Of a stretch of DNA of 64,000 nt, positions 46,944 to 58,550 are shown in pieces. The notes under the pieces were generated by a model that worked only from the letters and a program-made list of their open reading frames with translations, was not told where the DNA came from and searched no databases. The stretch's first letter is position 1, and every line of letters begins with the position of its first letter. The position numbers and the translations under genes are program-made. Source of the DNA: Dillenia suffruticosa (lineage: Eukaryota > Streptophyta > Magnoliopsida > Dilleniales > Dilleniaceae); NCBI GenBank assembly GCA_033439265.1, contig JAVTVX010000016.1, forward strand, positions 12,883,201 through 12,947,200, read 5' to 3'.

Positions 46944-47216
46944 AGAATTTGGAGGTTGGTCAGTTGAATTGTTTTGTTGTCGTCTCGTTCTAACTATCCT
47001 AATATAAATATTACAAGAAGAGATCTCAAAATATTGAAAGAACTTAATATGTCAAAAGGATGCCAAAAGATTTATAATATTAATGCATCTCAATACTATA
47101 CAGTTCCTTAACAACTATATTATATAACTTTTATCCTACTATAGTAACATTTAGCTATACCCGTGATTTAACCATAAGAGATTTAGTTAAATATGTTCTA
47201 AATTTTGGCTAGTCTA

Positions 47217-47569
47217 CTAAGTTCTAGCTATGTTCTCAATTTCTCTTTCTGCCACATCACAAAGATCATGTAAGCTCATTTGTAAATCTTGGATCTTGTC
47301 TTTGTAATTCTGGAAAACTATTGCAGATCTCAATTTTTCTTTCTCCAATGATATGTTCTTCATTGTTTGTTGCTGAATCTCTTTATTTGCCACATCAGCT
47401 AAGAATTGACTCCATTTCTTAGTTTTTCTCTTAGCATTCAAATTTCCAGCCTATATACCTATTTCATTACAACTACTTCATGATAATTTTCTTCAATTGA
47501 AATTTGATCTCTATCCGGATTCATTACTATAAAATTTCCCAACAATGTTAGAGAACCTTCATGAGACAT
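47217..47569 (-). pseudogene. Extra ORF between PBS and gag of D, coiled-coil-like
   Basis: A frame starting at 47569 (MSHEGSLTLLGNF) shifts once near 47460 and continues as an open frame to 47217 that is Lys/Glu/Gln-rich with heptad-like spacing (EIQQQTMKNISLEKEKLRS, QNYKDKIQDLQMSLHDL). Together they would give about 115 residues. I do not recognise the family. It lies in the leader, about 90 bp inside the PBS and 270 bp before gag. Extra ORFs before gag are known in some gypsy lineages such as Ogre/Tat, but not as a rule in chromoviruses. It may instead be a leader artefact. Confidence 0.4.
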
Positions 47570-47642
47570 AATGATTATTTATAATTATAATAAATACTCA
47601 TATGCAAATGTTCCTACATAATATCATTGTTTTCCTAACCTA

Positions 47643-47655
47643 GGCTTTGATACCA
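47643..47655 (-). other. Primer-binding site of element D
   Basis: The minus strand reads TGGTATCAAAGCC, six bases inside the LTR. It differs by one base from the standard initiator-Met tRNA complement TGGTATCAGAGC over its twelve positions. Confidence 0.85.
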
Positions 47656-48578
47656 TTCAATTGTCACGCCCCAAATCCACCCTCTCACCGGGGCTTCATC
47701 GGCAACGGACTGCCTGGTTCTTACCAGGGTTCAGTCACTTGTATGACAGTAGAAATCATACTAAAATAGTAGATCTTTCATTAATTTAAATTACTGCATT
47801 ATACAAAAGTCTTCTATACATAATAAAGTAGCGGAACTTCTATACTAGAAAACTGATCCCAACAGAACTATCTCTACCAGTTCATTTAATTTTCCTCGAC
47901 CTTTATTCCTGCAGAATCTAAAACAATTTCTTGTGTGAGCTTGGTAGCCCAGTGAGATCTATTTGTGCATGTGTAAAAATTCATTATAAAATCATATAAT
48001 AATGACTTTATTGTAAATTTTTTTGAAAAGCTTTCTATGCAGCAACAATATGCATAATTGAATAATAACGGTAACATAACACAGTATAAATAATAGTTCA
48101 CTTTCGTCTTATTTCTCCATAAGAACAGTCTCCTTATTCATCCTACGACATCCATTTCCGAAAAGGCCTATCAGTCTCCTCTGCATTACATGGACGAACC
48201 TCCAATCCACAATAATGGGGTGCTACCAATATGTATTTTGATGTTCGACAAAGCCCTTGCTTCCTCGAACTATCTCCACACATACCGATTTATATAATAA
48301 TCACAAACACATACATTGATGTACCAGTAAGAAAATCATTGTTATAGTAGTAAATGATGATTGTAGTAAAAAAATCATGGTTACAGTAAAAAAATCATGG
48401 TTGCAGTAGAAAATCATAGTAATTATGCATAAAATGTATGAATACAAAGGACAGTCACTAGAAAGAGTTGCCTAGGATCTTCTTTCCTTTTCCCTTTTTC
48501 ATTCCTTTCTCTTTTTTTCTTTCTTTCCTCTTCTTTCTCCCTCTTGGCCGAATTGGTTTGGAAAATGGGAGGAGGGGG

Positions 48579-48586
48579 TATTTATA
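48579..48586 (-). promoter_or_regulatory. TATA box of D's 5' LTR
   Basis: The minus strand reads GCCTATAAATACCCCC, and the pyrimidine/purine-rich leader follows within about 40 bp. As the 5' LTR copy, this would be the promoter of full-length D RNA. Confidence 0.7.
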
Positions 48587-48858
48587 GGCTTTGTTGGGTA
48601 ATAGATTTTTGCCAAGTGTTAGGACACTTGTTGATCATCCAAAATTCTTATTCCAGATGTAAGCCATGTATCTTTCCATGTGTCATGTGGTGGCATGAGA
48701 AAAATATGCAATTGACAAGTGTCCAAATATGTGTCATGTGAATAGAGGAGGTCGAATGTAAATTGACTACTTAAAGCAACATGTGTCAAGTAGATGAAGA
48801 AAGTAAAATGCAATTTGACAACTTCAATAGCAGTAGAATATGAGACGCTTTGGACAGT

Positions 48859-49050
48859 GGTAAGGCAGTCACATGGTCGATGGATGCATATGTGATGTGT
48901 CTAGATTTAGGTATTCAGCACAGGTGCAGCTCTGGTGGTCCTTATTTTGACGATGGTAAGGCGGTCACATGGTCAGTGCATGCATATGTGATGTGTCCAG
49001 ATTTAGGTATTCAGCACAGGCATAGTTCTGGTGGTCCTTATTTCCATGTA
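48859..49050. repeat. 96-bp tandem duplication in D's 5' LTR
   Basis: Two units (48859-48954 and 48955-49050), each running from GGTAAGGC through TTAGGTATTCAGCACAGG to the CCTTATTT end, differ at a handful of sites. The 3' LTR has one unit. A plus-strand open frame here (48850-49065) merely reflects the repeat. Confidence 0.9.
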
Positions 49051-49492
49051 ATATCACTTAAGTAAATAATTTATTTAAAAATTACACGTAAATAAGAAAA
49101 TACCCCCCTTTTGGATTGAATAAAAATAGTTTCAGGAGCTAATTTCTTAAAAATAAAAAGTCAACTGTTACTTTCAAAAACAAAACTTGAAATGGTTAAC
49201 TTTATTGGATTTTATTTGGAGAGCTAATGATCTAGAAAATTTCTAGAAAAATAGGTTTTTCCTTATTTGATATATAAGGAACAATTACCGGGACTTTTCT
49301 TCCTGATTTTCTAAACATTTCAGAAAACCTTATTTTTAGGGTACTTAATTTCCAGTGAACTGGTCAAATCTAGATTTTTAACATTCTAAATATCCAATTT
49401 CATATCCAATGCCTATGTTTCAGGTAACATTCTCATTTCATTATTAATAATAAGTTATTTCTCATAACTAAATTGAGGTATGTGACAACATT

Positions 49493-51205
49493 GATTATAA
49501 GCTATTAAATTGGGCAACGATTAAAAATAAATGCCTCTTTCCTACGATCGATGATCTTTTTTATCAGTTGCTAGGTAATGTCTGTTTTTAAAGATTAACC
49601 TTTGATCAAGGTATTATCAACTCAAAATCAAGGAGAACGACTCTCATAAGACTATTTTCAAAGTCAGTATGGTCATTATGAGTTCTTAGTAATGTCATGT
49701 GCCCCAACTACTTTTAAGGATCTTATGAATCATGTTTTCCACCGACATTTGGATAAGTTTGTGATTGCTTTCATAGATGATATTCTGGTGTATTCAAAGA
49801 GTGATAAATATCATGCAAGGCATCTTCGGATTGTATTTCAGATACTTCAGGAGAAACAGCAATATGCCAAACTCCCCAAATGCGAGTTATGGTTGTGAGA
49901 GGTTGGTTTTCTTGGCCATATTATATCTGGTGAAGGAATTTTTGTATATCCTAAAAAGGTAAAAGCAATCTTTAATTAGGAGTAACAAGAAATGTCACCA
50001 AAGTTTGAAGTTTTTTGGGGCTAATGGAATACTATCGGAGATTTGTCGAATGGCTTTAATTGATAACAACTCCATTGTCGAGGTTAACCTAGAAAGGTGT
50101 TAGGTTTGAATGGAATAACAAGTGTGAGGTGAGTTTCCAAGAGTTCAAGAAGAAATTGACTTAAACACCCATTCTCTTACTTCCAACGAGTTGTGGCAGA
50201 TTTGTTGTGTACAGTAATGCTAGCAAGCAAGGGTTGAGATGTATGTTGATGCAATGAGACAAAGTGATAGCATATGCTTCTAAACAACTAAAAAAGCATG
50301 AGGTAAATTACCCCATCCACAATTTAGCGTTAGTTGCAGTAGTATTTGTTTTGAAAATATTGAGACATTATTTGTATAGTCAGACCTATCGAATCTATAT
50401 GGATCATAAAAGCTTGAAGTATTTGCTTACTTAGAAGGAGTTAAATTTGAGACAACGAAAGTGGCTAAAACTTATTAAGGATTACGAACTTGTTATTGAC
50501 TACCATCTAGGCAAGGCGAATGTGATGGCAGATGTTTTGAGTTGAAAGTATCAACAAGTTTGGCAAATATTAAAAGTAGTTATCTCTCTTATCTTGTCAA
50601 CATTCATCCCTTGGACTAAGGCTAGTTTGTGAGGGACATGCCACACTTGTGGCAAGATTTGAAATAAGGCTGACCTTGGCAGATAAAATCCGGGAACTAT
50701 AAGCATTAGATGATGGGTTGAAATTAGAGCTTGAAAAGATTCAAAGGGAGGAAGAAGTGGAGTTCAAATTGAGAGATGATAGTATAATGGTGTTTAAAGA
50801 TAGAATTTGTATTCCAAAGTATAGTAGTCTTCGAAATGTCATACTAGAGGAAGTTCATAGCTCAGCTTATGCTATGCATATAGGGAGTACGAAAATGTAT
50901 CGGACGATCCAAGAGAGCTACTGGTAGCCTAAAATGAAAAAGGATAAAGTTGAATATGTAACTAAATGCCTAATATGCCAGCACATGAAGGCGAAACATC
51001 AAAGGCTTATCGGAGTTCTCCAACCCCAACCAATTCTGAGTAGAAGTAGGAAAACATAATGATGGATTTTGTCATTAGATGGCCAAGATCATTGACCGGT
51101 CATGATGCCATATGGGTAATTGTGGATAGGCTTACTAAGTTCTCTCATTTCTTGACTATCCGAACTACATGTTCATTAGAGAAGTTAGCCAAGATATACA
51201 TTGAT
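49493..51205 (+). pseudogene. Element E gypsy pol, RT to integrase (right of insertion D)
   Basis: The plus strand resumes RT at the DY of the CIDY motif, then the IDDLF-like segment, [11 protein letters not shown] (FIDD near 49771-49790) and SSPKCELWL. RNase H follows ([50 protein letters not shown]). The integrase zinc domain is at 50718-50990 (VHSSAYAMHIGSTKMYRTI, CLICQH-like). The core is entered at about 51060 (AIWVIVDRLTKFSHF) and ends after AKIYID at 51205. Many stops occur. It is closely related to A and B. The rest of integrase and the 3' LTR are lost at the junction with copia element G. Confidence 0.88.
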
Positions 51206-52550
51206 TGTTCTTGTTCTTAGCAATGTATAGAGAGTTATATTTCATTCAAAACTCTAATTGCAAATTTGTTAACCCATGTAGGAAGAGAGGCAGAGATACG
51301 AGGGCAGTTAGTGGGGATCATGAGAGTTATCCCAAATTCAAATTTAAATAATTTGAATTATCTCCCAATTAACCAAAAAATGCTCCTACTTGGGCATATT
51401 AACAAACATCTCCTACTTGCACATGAGGGCATTTTATGTCTGTTACAAGATCATAGCTCATGCAATCTTTTATATCACCCTATTGGCTTTTCATACAGGA
51501 TTGAATGTCATACGATCGGCAACTACACCTGCAGACAATGACTTCTTGATACACCTGTTAGGATAATCGTGGAGCCACCATTAGTACAAAAAGAATTCGT
51601 TGTACCCCAGACTCAATGCATTACATCTATTTAGCCACTTTTCTTATCGAAAGTGATCCCTAATTGTTATTTGACTGTGTATTCATTATTATATTTCAAT
51701 TCCAACATGGATAAACATAACAAGTCGACCAATGAATATAACACAACAACATAATGTCGATTGGCCTTTTTTTCCCTTCTAGAAGCTATCCATCTCAATT
51801 CAGTTATTTTCTTAGATCTGCCCCCACAGAGCTCATTATCTTCTTGACCATTAGCAAGCAGACTAAAGTAGAATACACTAAATCAATAGTTCAAGAAATA
51901 GCCAAAAGTGATAAGAGTACTATTGGGCCAGTCCAATGGGTCTTGAGTCTTGCATAATAGGCACGGGGATCAAAATCATATCATCGTCTCAAATAATAGC
52001 TTCCACTATCCCATGATCGATTTATCATATGTGGTATGAAACACGTCTTATAATGTTATTCACATATCTCTTAAAAAGACATATGTCAGATTTCTCTAAC
52101 ACTATGCAAGTACGGAACTAAATCTATGCATAAAACTTTTTCCAGAGATTTCAGAGAGACTAATTCAGAGATGATATCACTAACAGTAGGTGATATCTAA
52201 GATCTCAAACCTATCTACTTATAGGCAATATGGATGTAGTTATATCCATATTGGTCATATCACTATGACCTCATCCTGAACACATATCATAGCGACTTAT
52301 ATTCTAGCAGAACACTCTCAAAGCCTTTTAAACCATCTCTTCCACACTCACTTGGAGTTGGAGATGGTCATTAGTATGAGATAGTCGATCTCATCTACCT
52401 GATACATCTTTTATCACAACACATCTCAAAAAATATAACAATGAATAAGTATAATAAATAAATCAGCTCAAAATATAATTGAATAATGCACATATGTCAT
52501 ATATAATAATTATCATCAAAACATAAACAAAGTACATATGAGAAATGTCA
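51201..52550 (-). repeat. 3' LTR of copia element G, truncated
   Basis: The stretch at 51201-51400 matches the 5' LTR (61654-61830), and 51420-52430 matches the LTR of element F (36430-37400). About 200 bp at the LTR terminus are missing on the left. The boundary with RNase H near 52550 is approximate. Confidence 0.65.
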
Positions 52551-52559
52551 AAATACACG

Positions 52560-53345
52560 TAAACCCAATGATTCCCTATATCCTACAAAGAAATCTCTCG
52601 TAATAGATTTGGTATAGGGATAAGCCATCGTATTATGTGTGAAAATGTGTTTGATCATCATTTCACCCTTCTCGATAATATCTTTTATAAAATGGTATTT
52701 GGCATCAATGTGTTTGGTTCTACTGTGATACTTAGGATTTTGGGTATAGGTAATGGCAGACTAATTATCACAGTAAATCATCACTACCCTCCCACTATCT
52801 GCTAGAACCCTTAAGTCATCTAGGAATTTCTAAGTCAACCCTGAACTGCTGCTGAGCATGCCACGAACTCAGCCTCCATCATAGATAGAGATGTACAATT
52901 TGCTTCTTGCAAATCCATGGAATGGCACCGTTATTGAGGGTAATTGGCCTGTACCATCATAAACCTCACCATCTCCAACAAAGTCATTTCCTCCTCTTGG
53001 CTACTCCATTCTACTGAGGTGTAGTAGGAATAGTCAGTAGTTTGTAATATCCTTCTCGAACAAAACTCTTTAAATTGTTCAAACAAATACTCATACCCGT
53101 TATTAGTTTTGAAAGTTTTCATTCTCAAATTTAATTGATTCTCAACTTTGCTAATAAACCTCTAGAAGCATTCCAATGCCTTAAACTTGTATAAGATCAA
53201 CTACAATAGAGTCTCAGCTCTCATTGTTTTGACAAATGATTTTCTTGTAGCTTTGCCAGCTATACAAAACTTACATATGGGTAACTCAACCTTAGTCAGC
53301 AAGCCCAACAGACTACTTACTGCTAACCACTTCATCCTCTCTTGA
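52560..53345 (-). pseudogene. Element G integrase remnant fused to RNase H remnant
   Basis: Downward from 53345: the integrase zinc-finger end (KVELPICKFCIAGKATRKSF), a deletion within the core, then KFKALECF and the open frame at 52931-53128 (KTFKTNNGYEYLFEQFKEFC, LLEMVRFMMVQANYP). This passes directly into RNase H (GAIPW, a YPKS-VSQ-like segment) to about 52560. RT, normally about 1.5 kb between them, is gone. It resembles F in the shared parts. It is non-functional. Confidence 0.75.
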
Positions 53346-53368
53346 CCTATGTATTCAAATCTACTATG

Positions 53369-53760
53369 TTATACATTTATATCATCATCAGTGCAATTAG
53401 ATGTAAAGGCAATAGTATCCTGTACATACAATCCATCATGGACAAAACCAAAGCAAACCAAAGAATTGTCATAATAAATAGAAACTGATGAGTTTTTAAA
53501 AGATAAAGAATATCCTAAGTGGTCTAAACAAAGTATAAAAATAAGATTTTGTCGAATCTTCGGAACATAAATTACATCATGCAAACATAAAGCCTGGCCA
53601 CTTTGCAATTGCAGTTTGTAAGTGCCAATCCTTAATGACGACAAATGCTCCATTGCTCACATAAATTCTTCTAGCCTGAAGACTCATTTGGAGGAATTCT
53701 ACATACGTGCTCTTATCTCGAGTTACTTAATCGGTAACCCTGAGTCTACAATCCACAAAT
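53369..53760 (-). pseudogene. Element G protease C-terminus and GAG-pre-integrase domain
   Basis: The open frame at 53369-53653 reads IGTYKLQLQSGQALCLHDVIYVPKIRQNL, the standard copia sequence after the protease. Upstream at about 53740 is the active-site Val-Asp-Ser-Gly. Stops lie between them near 53690-53720. Confidence 0.8.
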
Positions 53761-53810
53761 GAGAGAAATCAATGAGAATCATAGTAGAGGAGACAAAATT
53801 CAAACCATGT

Positions 53811-54210
53811 GAAGAAGAATGACATATCTTCCATGTGTCACACTTACAAGTAAAATAACCAAACCTACCACATACGTAACACTTCACTTTGACCTTATCC
53901 AACTCCTTCTTCCTATACTTTTGTACTCTACTTTGGATTTCTTAGATGGCTTCTTCTTGCCTGAATCTTGATTCTTCTTCTCATGCTTCTTCTATTTGTG
54001 TTTGGTGCCATGAGAGCCCTTACTCGACTCTGCTGCATAAACATGATCTAAGTGCAACCTACTCACCTCCAAACGCTCCTTTTGGACCTTACAGTATCTG
54101 CTCACATCAGCGAATGTAGGAATACTCTAATCGTGCAAAGCTATTAATGGTCTCCTATGAATCAGGTAATAATTGGATCACACACAGTATATAACACCGA
54201 CACTTTAGTA
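53811..54210 (-). pseudogene. Element G gag, C-terminal part with zinc knuckle (left of insertion C')
   Basis: Minus-strand fragments include a FADVSRYCKVQKERLE segment and a Lys-rich stretch with QDSGKKKPSKKSK. A CCHC-type knuckle, CYVCGRFGYFTCKC, has its His replaced by Tyr. The gene is cut at 54210, where the LTR insertion begins, and its N-terminal part resumes at 58072. Confidence 0.75.
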
Positions 54211-57200
54211 TCTTTCATATTGTACTCTCCTCGATGTATAACTAAATCATGTTTTAATGGCCTCAAATTCACTAAAAAATTTTTTCGTTTTGAAAATCGC
54301 TCGAAAAATTGTACGGCTAAATCACCGAGAGCGAAAATCTTCATTACCAAGCCAAAATGAAAACTACACGAGCAAATTTGATGCCATGAGATATATACAT
54401 GCTAAATTCACTTTAAAACTGAAGGGTCAAGGAGCGAAAGTGACATTTAAACCGTAGCGCTAAAATACTCGATACTCTAAAATTTTTACCCGAAAAACCC
54501 TAATTTTTGGTAGAATTGAAATTTGTTCGAGCAAATGGTCTCGTTTCCACTCAAAACTTATATTTTTTAAATCTACGCGTAAGACGGAGTCCATAGTGAG
54601 ATTTCACGCATTTCAAGGTCGATGTTAAATTTTGACCGATCGAGAATTTCTTTCACTCCGAATGACGTTTGAGCAATCAAACGATCTCAAATTAATGTGA
54701 AACCAATGGTGTTGGACTCAGCATGAAAACCTGGGTCCCGTGTATGATTTTAGATTTTTGAGGTGAATAGTAACTTTGACCGACCTCGGATTGCGTGTTA
54801 ACAAGTAGATAGGTATAAAGGACAAGCAATTAATGCTCTTGAAGTGTGTGAATTTATTTTATTGGATTTTGTGTGATCTTGACAAGTGACACTACATGAT
54901 TGGAAAAAACTAACCCTAGTTAATTAACAATGGTTAAATTCAACTAGAGTTAAGTTAATTAAACTTAACTAGGGTTAGAAATTGACTTAACCATGGATTT
55001 GTCCCTTTAGAATTGTGAAAGGCAACACACTAACGAGAGGCCAACGTGGGAGAGAGAGAGAGGGATTACACTTTGTGTGACCAAACAAATCCAAAGAAGC
55101 CAAGAAAATACTCTCCATTCTCCTCTACAAAACCGTGAGTTCAAGGTAGGAAACCCAAATTTTCCTACAACACTACCCAAATATTTTTACATAAATTCAT
55201 TCCTCACAAACCCTAGTATAACATATCCAAAAATTGGGAGGAAAGGAGAAGCCTAACCAAGTGGATCTAGAGAGAGGCTAAAAGCTTCAAAGAGGTAAGA
55301 AATTCTGACCATACTGTGATATTTTTGTCATAACATTTTCTGCACAAAGGTAAACTAAGCTAGATTAATTTCAGGTAAACCTAGACTCACAGAGCTTTAA
55401 AATGAGGTATTATTTGTTTAATTCTGAAGAGAATTTGATTTTTAGTGATTTTTCAAAATTAAATATTTTGCACAGAAATTGTTGTTCTATCTTGCTTTAA
55501 CTCTGTTTTTGTCCGTGAATTAGCCTCTATTTTGAGATATCCTATGGTCTGAATTAGCAAATGCACCAGTTATGTAATTTATAGATCTAGGTCTTATTGT
55601 TCCAATGAGATAAGAATTGCCTCAATCTGACCCCTGTGTCAAACGTTACAACCACTCTTCTGAAACTCGACAGAGGGTCACCCATTCTCCAACACCAAAA
55701 ATAGTAGCATTGCACAACTAACTTTCTGCCCTTGTTTGCAAAAACTCAAAGAAGAAACATTGTACATCTCCCTCTTAGCCACCTACTATGAAACGTTCAG
55801 CCAATTTTTACAAGGGAATCAAAAGTTACACAAAATCTCCCAAAACTATGCAAATTTTCACTCTGTTTTTGGTGCCAAGTCAACAGCCTTCTTTGTAACC
55901 TGTTTCCCAACTGAATTAAGAACAACTTTCAACGTGAAAGTTGTAGAATATGTCTCATCTATAACATATCCAAAATTCATTTGAATTGGAGTTATGTACA
56001 AGGCATTATTGCATTTTTATTAAGACATGATAGAGTGGACGTTTGGAACAAAACTGAGACAAAAATTGGTTTTCCTGAAATTCTGTAATTCGAATATGAA
56101 GAAATGTTTAAAATCAAAGTTGTAGTGCTATCTCTTAGATTTAAATTGAAATAGGAAGCATATGATTTGGAGTTGTGTAGTAGAAGTTATGACTATTTTC
56201 CCATGACTGCACATGGTGCATATGTGCAGAAACCTTGAATAATGAACTATAAGCACATGTGTTGTGTTGGGGTGATGAAATGTATACTAATTGAATGAAT
56301 TGTAAAAAATATATGATAAGGATGATGGAAAAAAGGATAGAGAATGCCTAGGATACCCTAACCTTAATCTTAGAGGTAAGAATTGATAGAATACAACTTA
56401 ACCTAGTAAGTTCAAATCATGACACAAATTCTCATATATGCATTGTGTTGCCATTGTAGGCACACGGGTGGTGACCAAACGAGAGGAAACACTTTCGACA
56501 CTTGTGGTACTTGGTAGGGAGTGACTGATCCTCTCATATACTGTGAATGAGATTTATTATATTATGTGTCTGATGCACAATATCATGTTTTAAAATATTT
56601 TCTGATACAAGCATGATTTAATGAATGTGTGATGTGAAATTTTCAATAAATTATGAAATATTTTTGTGAATTCATGGAGTATCCACAAACATGTTTTTAC
56701 GTGTTATATATGCATTCAAACAACTTTGTAAAATACAAAACCGTGCCATTGTATTTGATTTATACATGTTTTATGAAATCATCCTTGTGGAAATGATTGA
56801 CATTGCTTGAAAAATGTGGCATGGTACGTGATTGATTTGATGATGATATTATATATGGGCCGAGGGCCCTAGCATGTGATGATGATAATTTTATGATGGA
56901 TAAATCCCATTCCGTAGCTACGAAGGATATATGTATAGGGTGATCCATATTTGTACCCGATAAGCTTTTACGGAAGTTATCCCACATGATATCAGAAAAC
57001 GGTAAATGCATTGTGATTCGACACGGTACTAATCAGATTGAACCCATAATGGGAGGGCTATGGTGCGCCGTAGTCTAGCACCTGATGAGGTCTGTCGCCA
57101 AGGTCAGGGTAGAGAGCTTTTCTAACCTATTGCATACAAAACCCCTGATACGCCTGTCATTGATCACGGTCGACCCTTGCCAGGACTGATCTTGGCACGC

Positions 57201-58071
57201 TCTATTATAGCATGATTTGATGACATGGATGCATATATATTTGAAATGTATGTGAAAAGAATGATTTATGATTAATTGAGTATTATACACGATTTCTTAC
57301 AATATGTGGAATTATTGAAAACTTTGATACTTCATTTTTCACCGACATATTAAATACATGATATATACCCTCTCACTTACTGGGTATCTTCCTTGATACT
57401 CATCCCTCATTACCCATTGTGTACAGAGATAGCTATAGTGGGACGCGTTGAGACTTATCAGTGCACGAGACTTTTGTTGGAGATCGAGGCTGTTGATTAG
57501 GTACTCGATATGATATTGGGAAGGATTTGCCAAATGCAATTGTATATTTGTGTATTGGGATTGTAGATAGACCATTGTATATAAAAAGAGATGGCTGTAT
57601 ATAAATTTATGTGTATTTTATTGAAACTCTCAATTCTATTCTATTGCATTGAGGCATGATCTATACTATTATGTATATTTACTTTGGGAAACATGTCATG
57701 TTCTAGAAGTGTGCTCTAGATTCGCTCGGTGCCATCTCTAAATCACAGAAGGGGTAACTGACAACTGTTCATGCCTTTGATGGGGTCATGACAGTAGAGG
57801 TCTGTGGTTAGGATTGCTAGTAATTGTGATAGCCTTACGTTATTCTGGTTTGTACGATGCGGATTGATTGGTATGATATAAATGTGGTTGATTCTTGTAA
57901 GGCTGGGTTGGCCTATTTATTCATGTAGCAGGATTATTATTCAATATACAGGTTGCTTTGTATATGGGAGACCTCTGAAATATGGGGAGATTCTGTCTGA
58001 TTTTCTAAAAAACCGAGCCAACATCCAGGGCAATAGGCGGCTGCTCATAACCTTGGTTCGGGGCGTGACAT
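54211..58071 (+). mobile_element. Solo-type gypsy LTR C' inserted in G's gag
   Basis: The flanks carry a perfect TAGTA duplication (54206-54210 and 58072-58076), and G's gag frame resumes across it. The right terminus, GGGGCGTGACA at 58071, and the last few hundred bases match solo LTR C in inverse orientation (GCTCGGT, ACAGTAGAGGTCTGTGG, CATCCAGGG). The stem-loop is at 57382-57401. The left end reads TCTTTC rather than TG, so the terminal base is mutated or the end is unusual. No gag or pol is seen within. At 3861 bp it is longer than C, and its 5' half is not alike. Open frames inside are not accepted as genes. Confidence 0.8.
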
Positions 58072-58550
58072 AGTACCTAAAACTCATTTGAAATGGGCCC
58101 ATCCACATTCCTTAACCGAATGATCATACTCAACATTTGCATCAAATATTGTTTTATTGTATGATCGACCATTTTCTTATAAGTGATAAACTTATAAGTT
58201 AGTATCGCATCTTATGAGCTAAAAGAGTATCAAAATACTCTTTTAGGATGAGCCAAACCGATATAGCCGTAGAATACTGCTTATAGACCAGGATCATGTC
58301 ATCGTACATGCTATTAATTAAGATTGTCATAGCATGGCTATCCTTCTTCTTTCATGCACAATAGGCCTCCTAATCCCACTAGCCTAAGGTATGGTATCCT
58401 TCCCAGGGTCCACTATCTTGTGTCTCAGAATCTTAGAAATATTTTGCTCCTCTAGGACAAATCGAATCTTCTGATACTAAATATCATAGTTGTCTCCATT
58501 CATTTTATCCCCTTGCAAAGATCTAGTATGATAGTTTTCGAAATAGCCAT
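58072..58550 (-). pseudogene. Element G gag, N-terminal part (right of insertion C')
   Basis: The start is at 58548-58550 (MAISKTII). Motifs typical of copia gag follow, in several frames: MNGDNYDI-like, WYQKIRFVLEEQN, RRIAMLTILISMYDDM, and a VDHTIKQYLMQMLSM segment ending in ISNEF next to the insertion. Stops and shifts occur near 58490, 58380 and 58200. Confidence 0.75.

Larger units (their letters stand above)
29270..49487 (-). mobile_element. Ty3/gypsy chromovirus D, inserted in E and split by CACTA1
   Basis: It is flanked by GCATT (29265-29269) and ACATT (49488-49492), one mismatch. The order on the minus strand is 5' LTR 47662-49487, PBS, leader ORF, gag, protease, RT, RNase H, then a jump directly to the extreme C-terminus of the polyprotein, PPT (43995) and 3' LTR (43035-43994 plus 29270-30075). 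Without CACTA1 it is about 7.26 kb. The internal region is only 3667 bp because integrase is deleted. The termini TGTCACATACC and GGGGCGTGACA match the solo copy at 59561 and the partial copy at 63205. Confidence 0.93.
47662..49487 (-). repeat. 5' LTR of element D
   Basis: It is 1826 bp, from TGTCACGCCCC (47662) to GGTATGTGACA (49487). It is uninterrupted and so shows the original CACTA1 target site (GTTGCCTAGGATC near 48466-48480). It contains the CT-rich stretch (48480-48545), a TATA box and a 96-bp tandem duplication. Confidence 0.93.

Noticed and set aside
48850..49065. Repeat-containing small protein
   Set aside because: It is a direct translation of the 96-bp tandem duplication in D's LTR, on the non-coding strand of the element.
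54250..54251. TG at 54250 as the start of LTR C'
   Set aside because: The flanking bases (AATCA) do not match the right flank TAGTA, and gag is not continuous. The TAGTA copy at 54206-54210 fits both tests better, at the cost of a non-TG start.
54162..54457. Minus- and plus-strand frames over 54160-54460 that look like a continuation of copia gag
   Set aside because: Sequence above 54210 belongs to the inserted LTR. Gag continues at 58072 after the TAGTA duplication, so these frames cross a junction.
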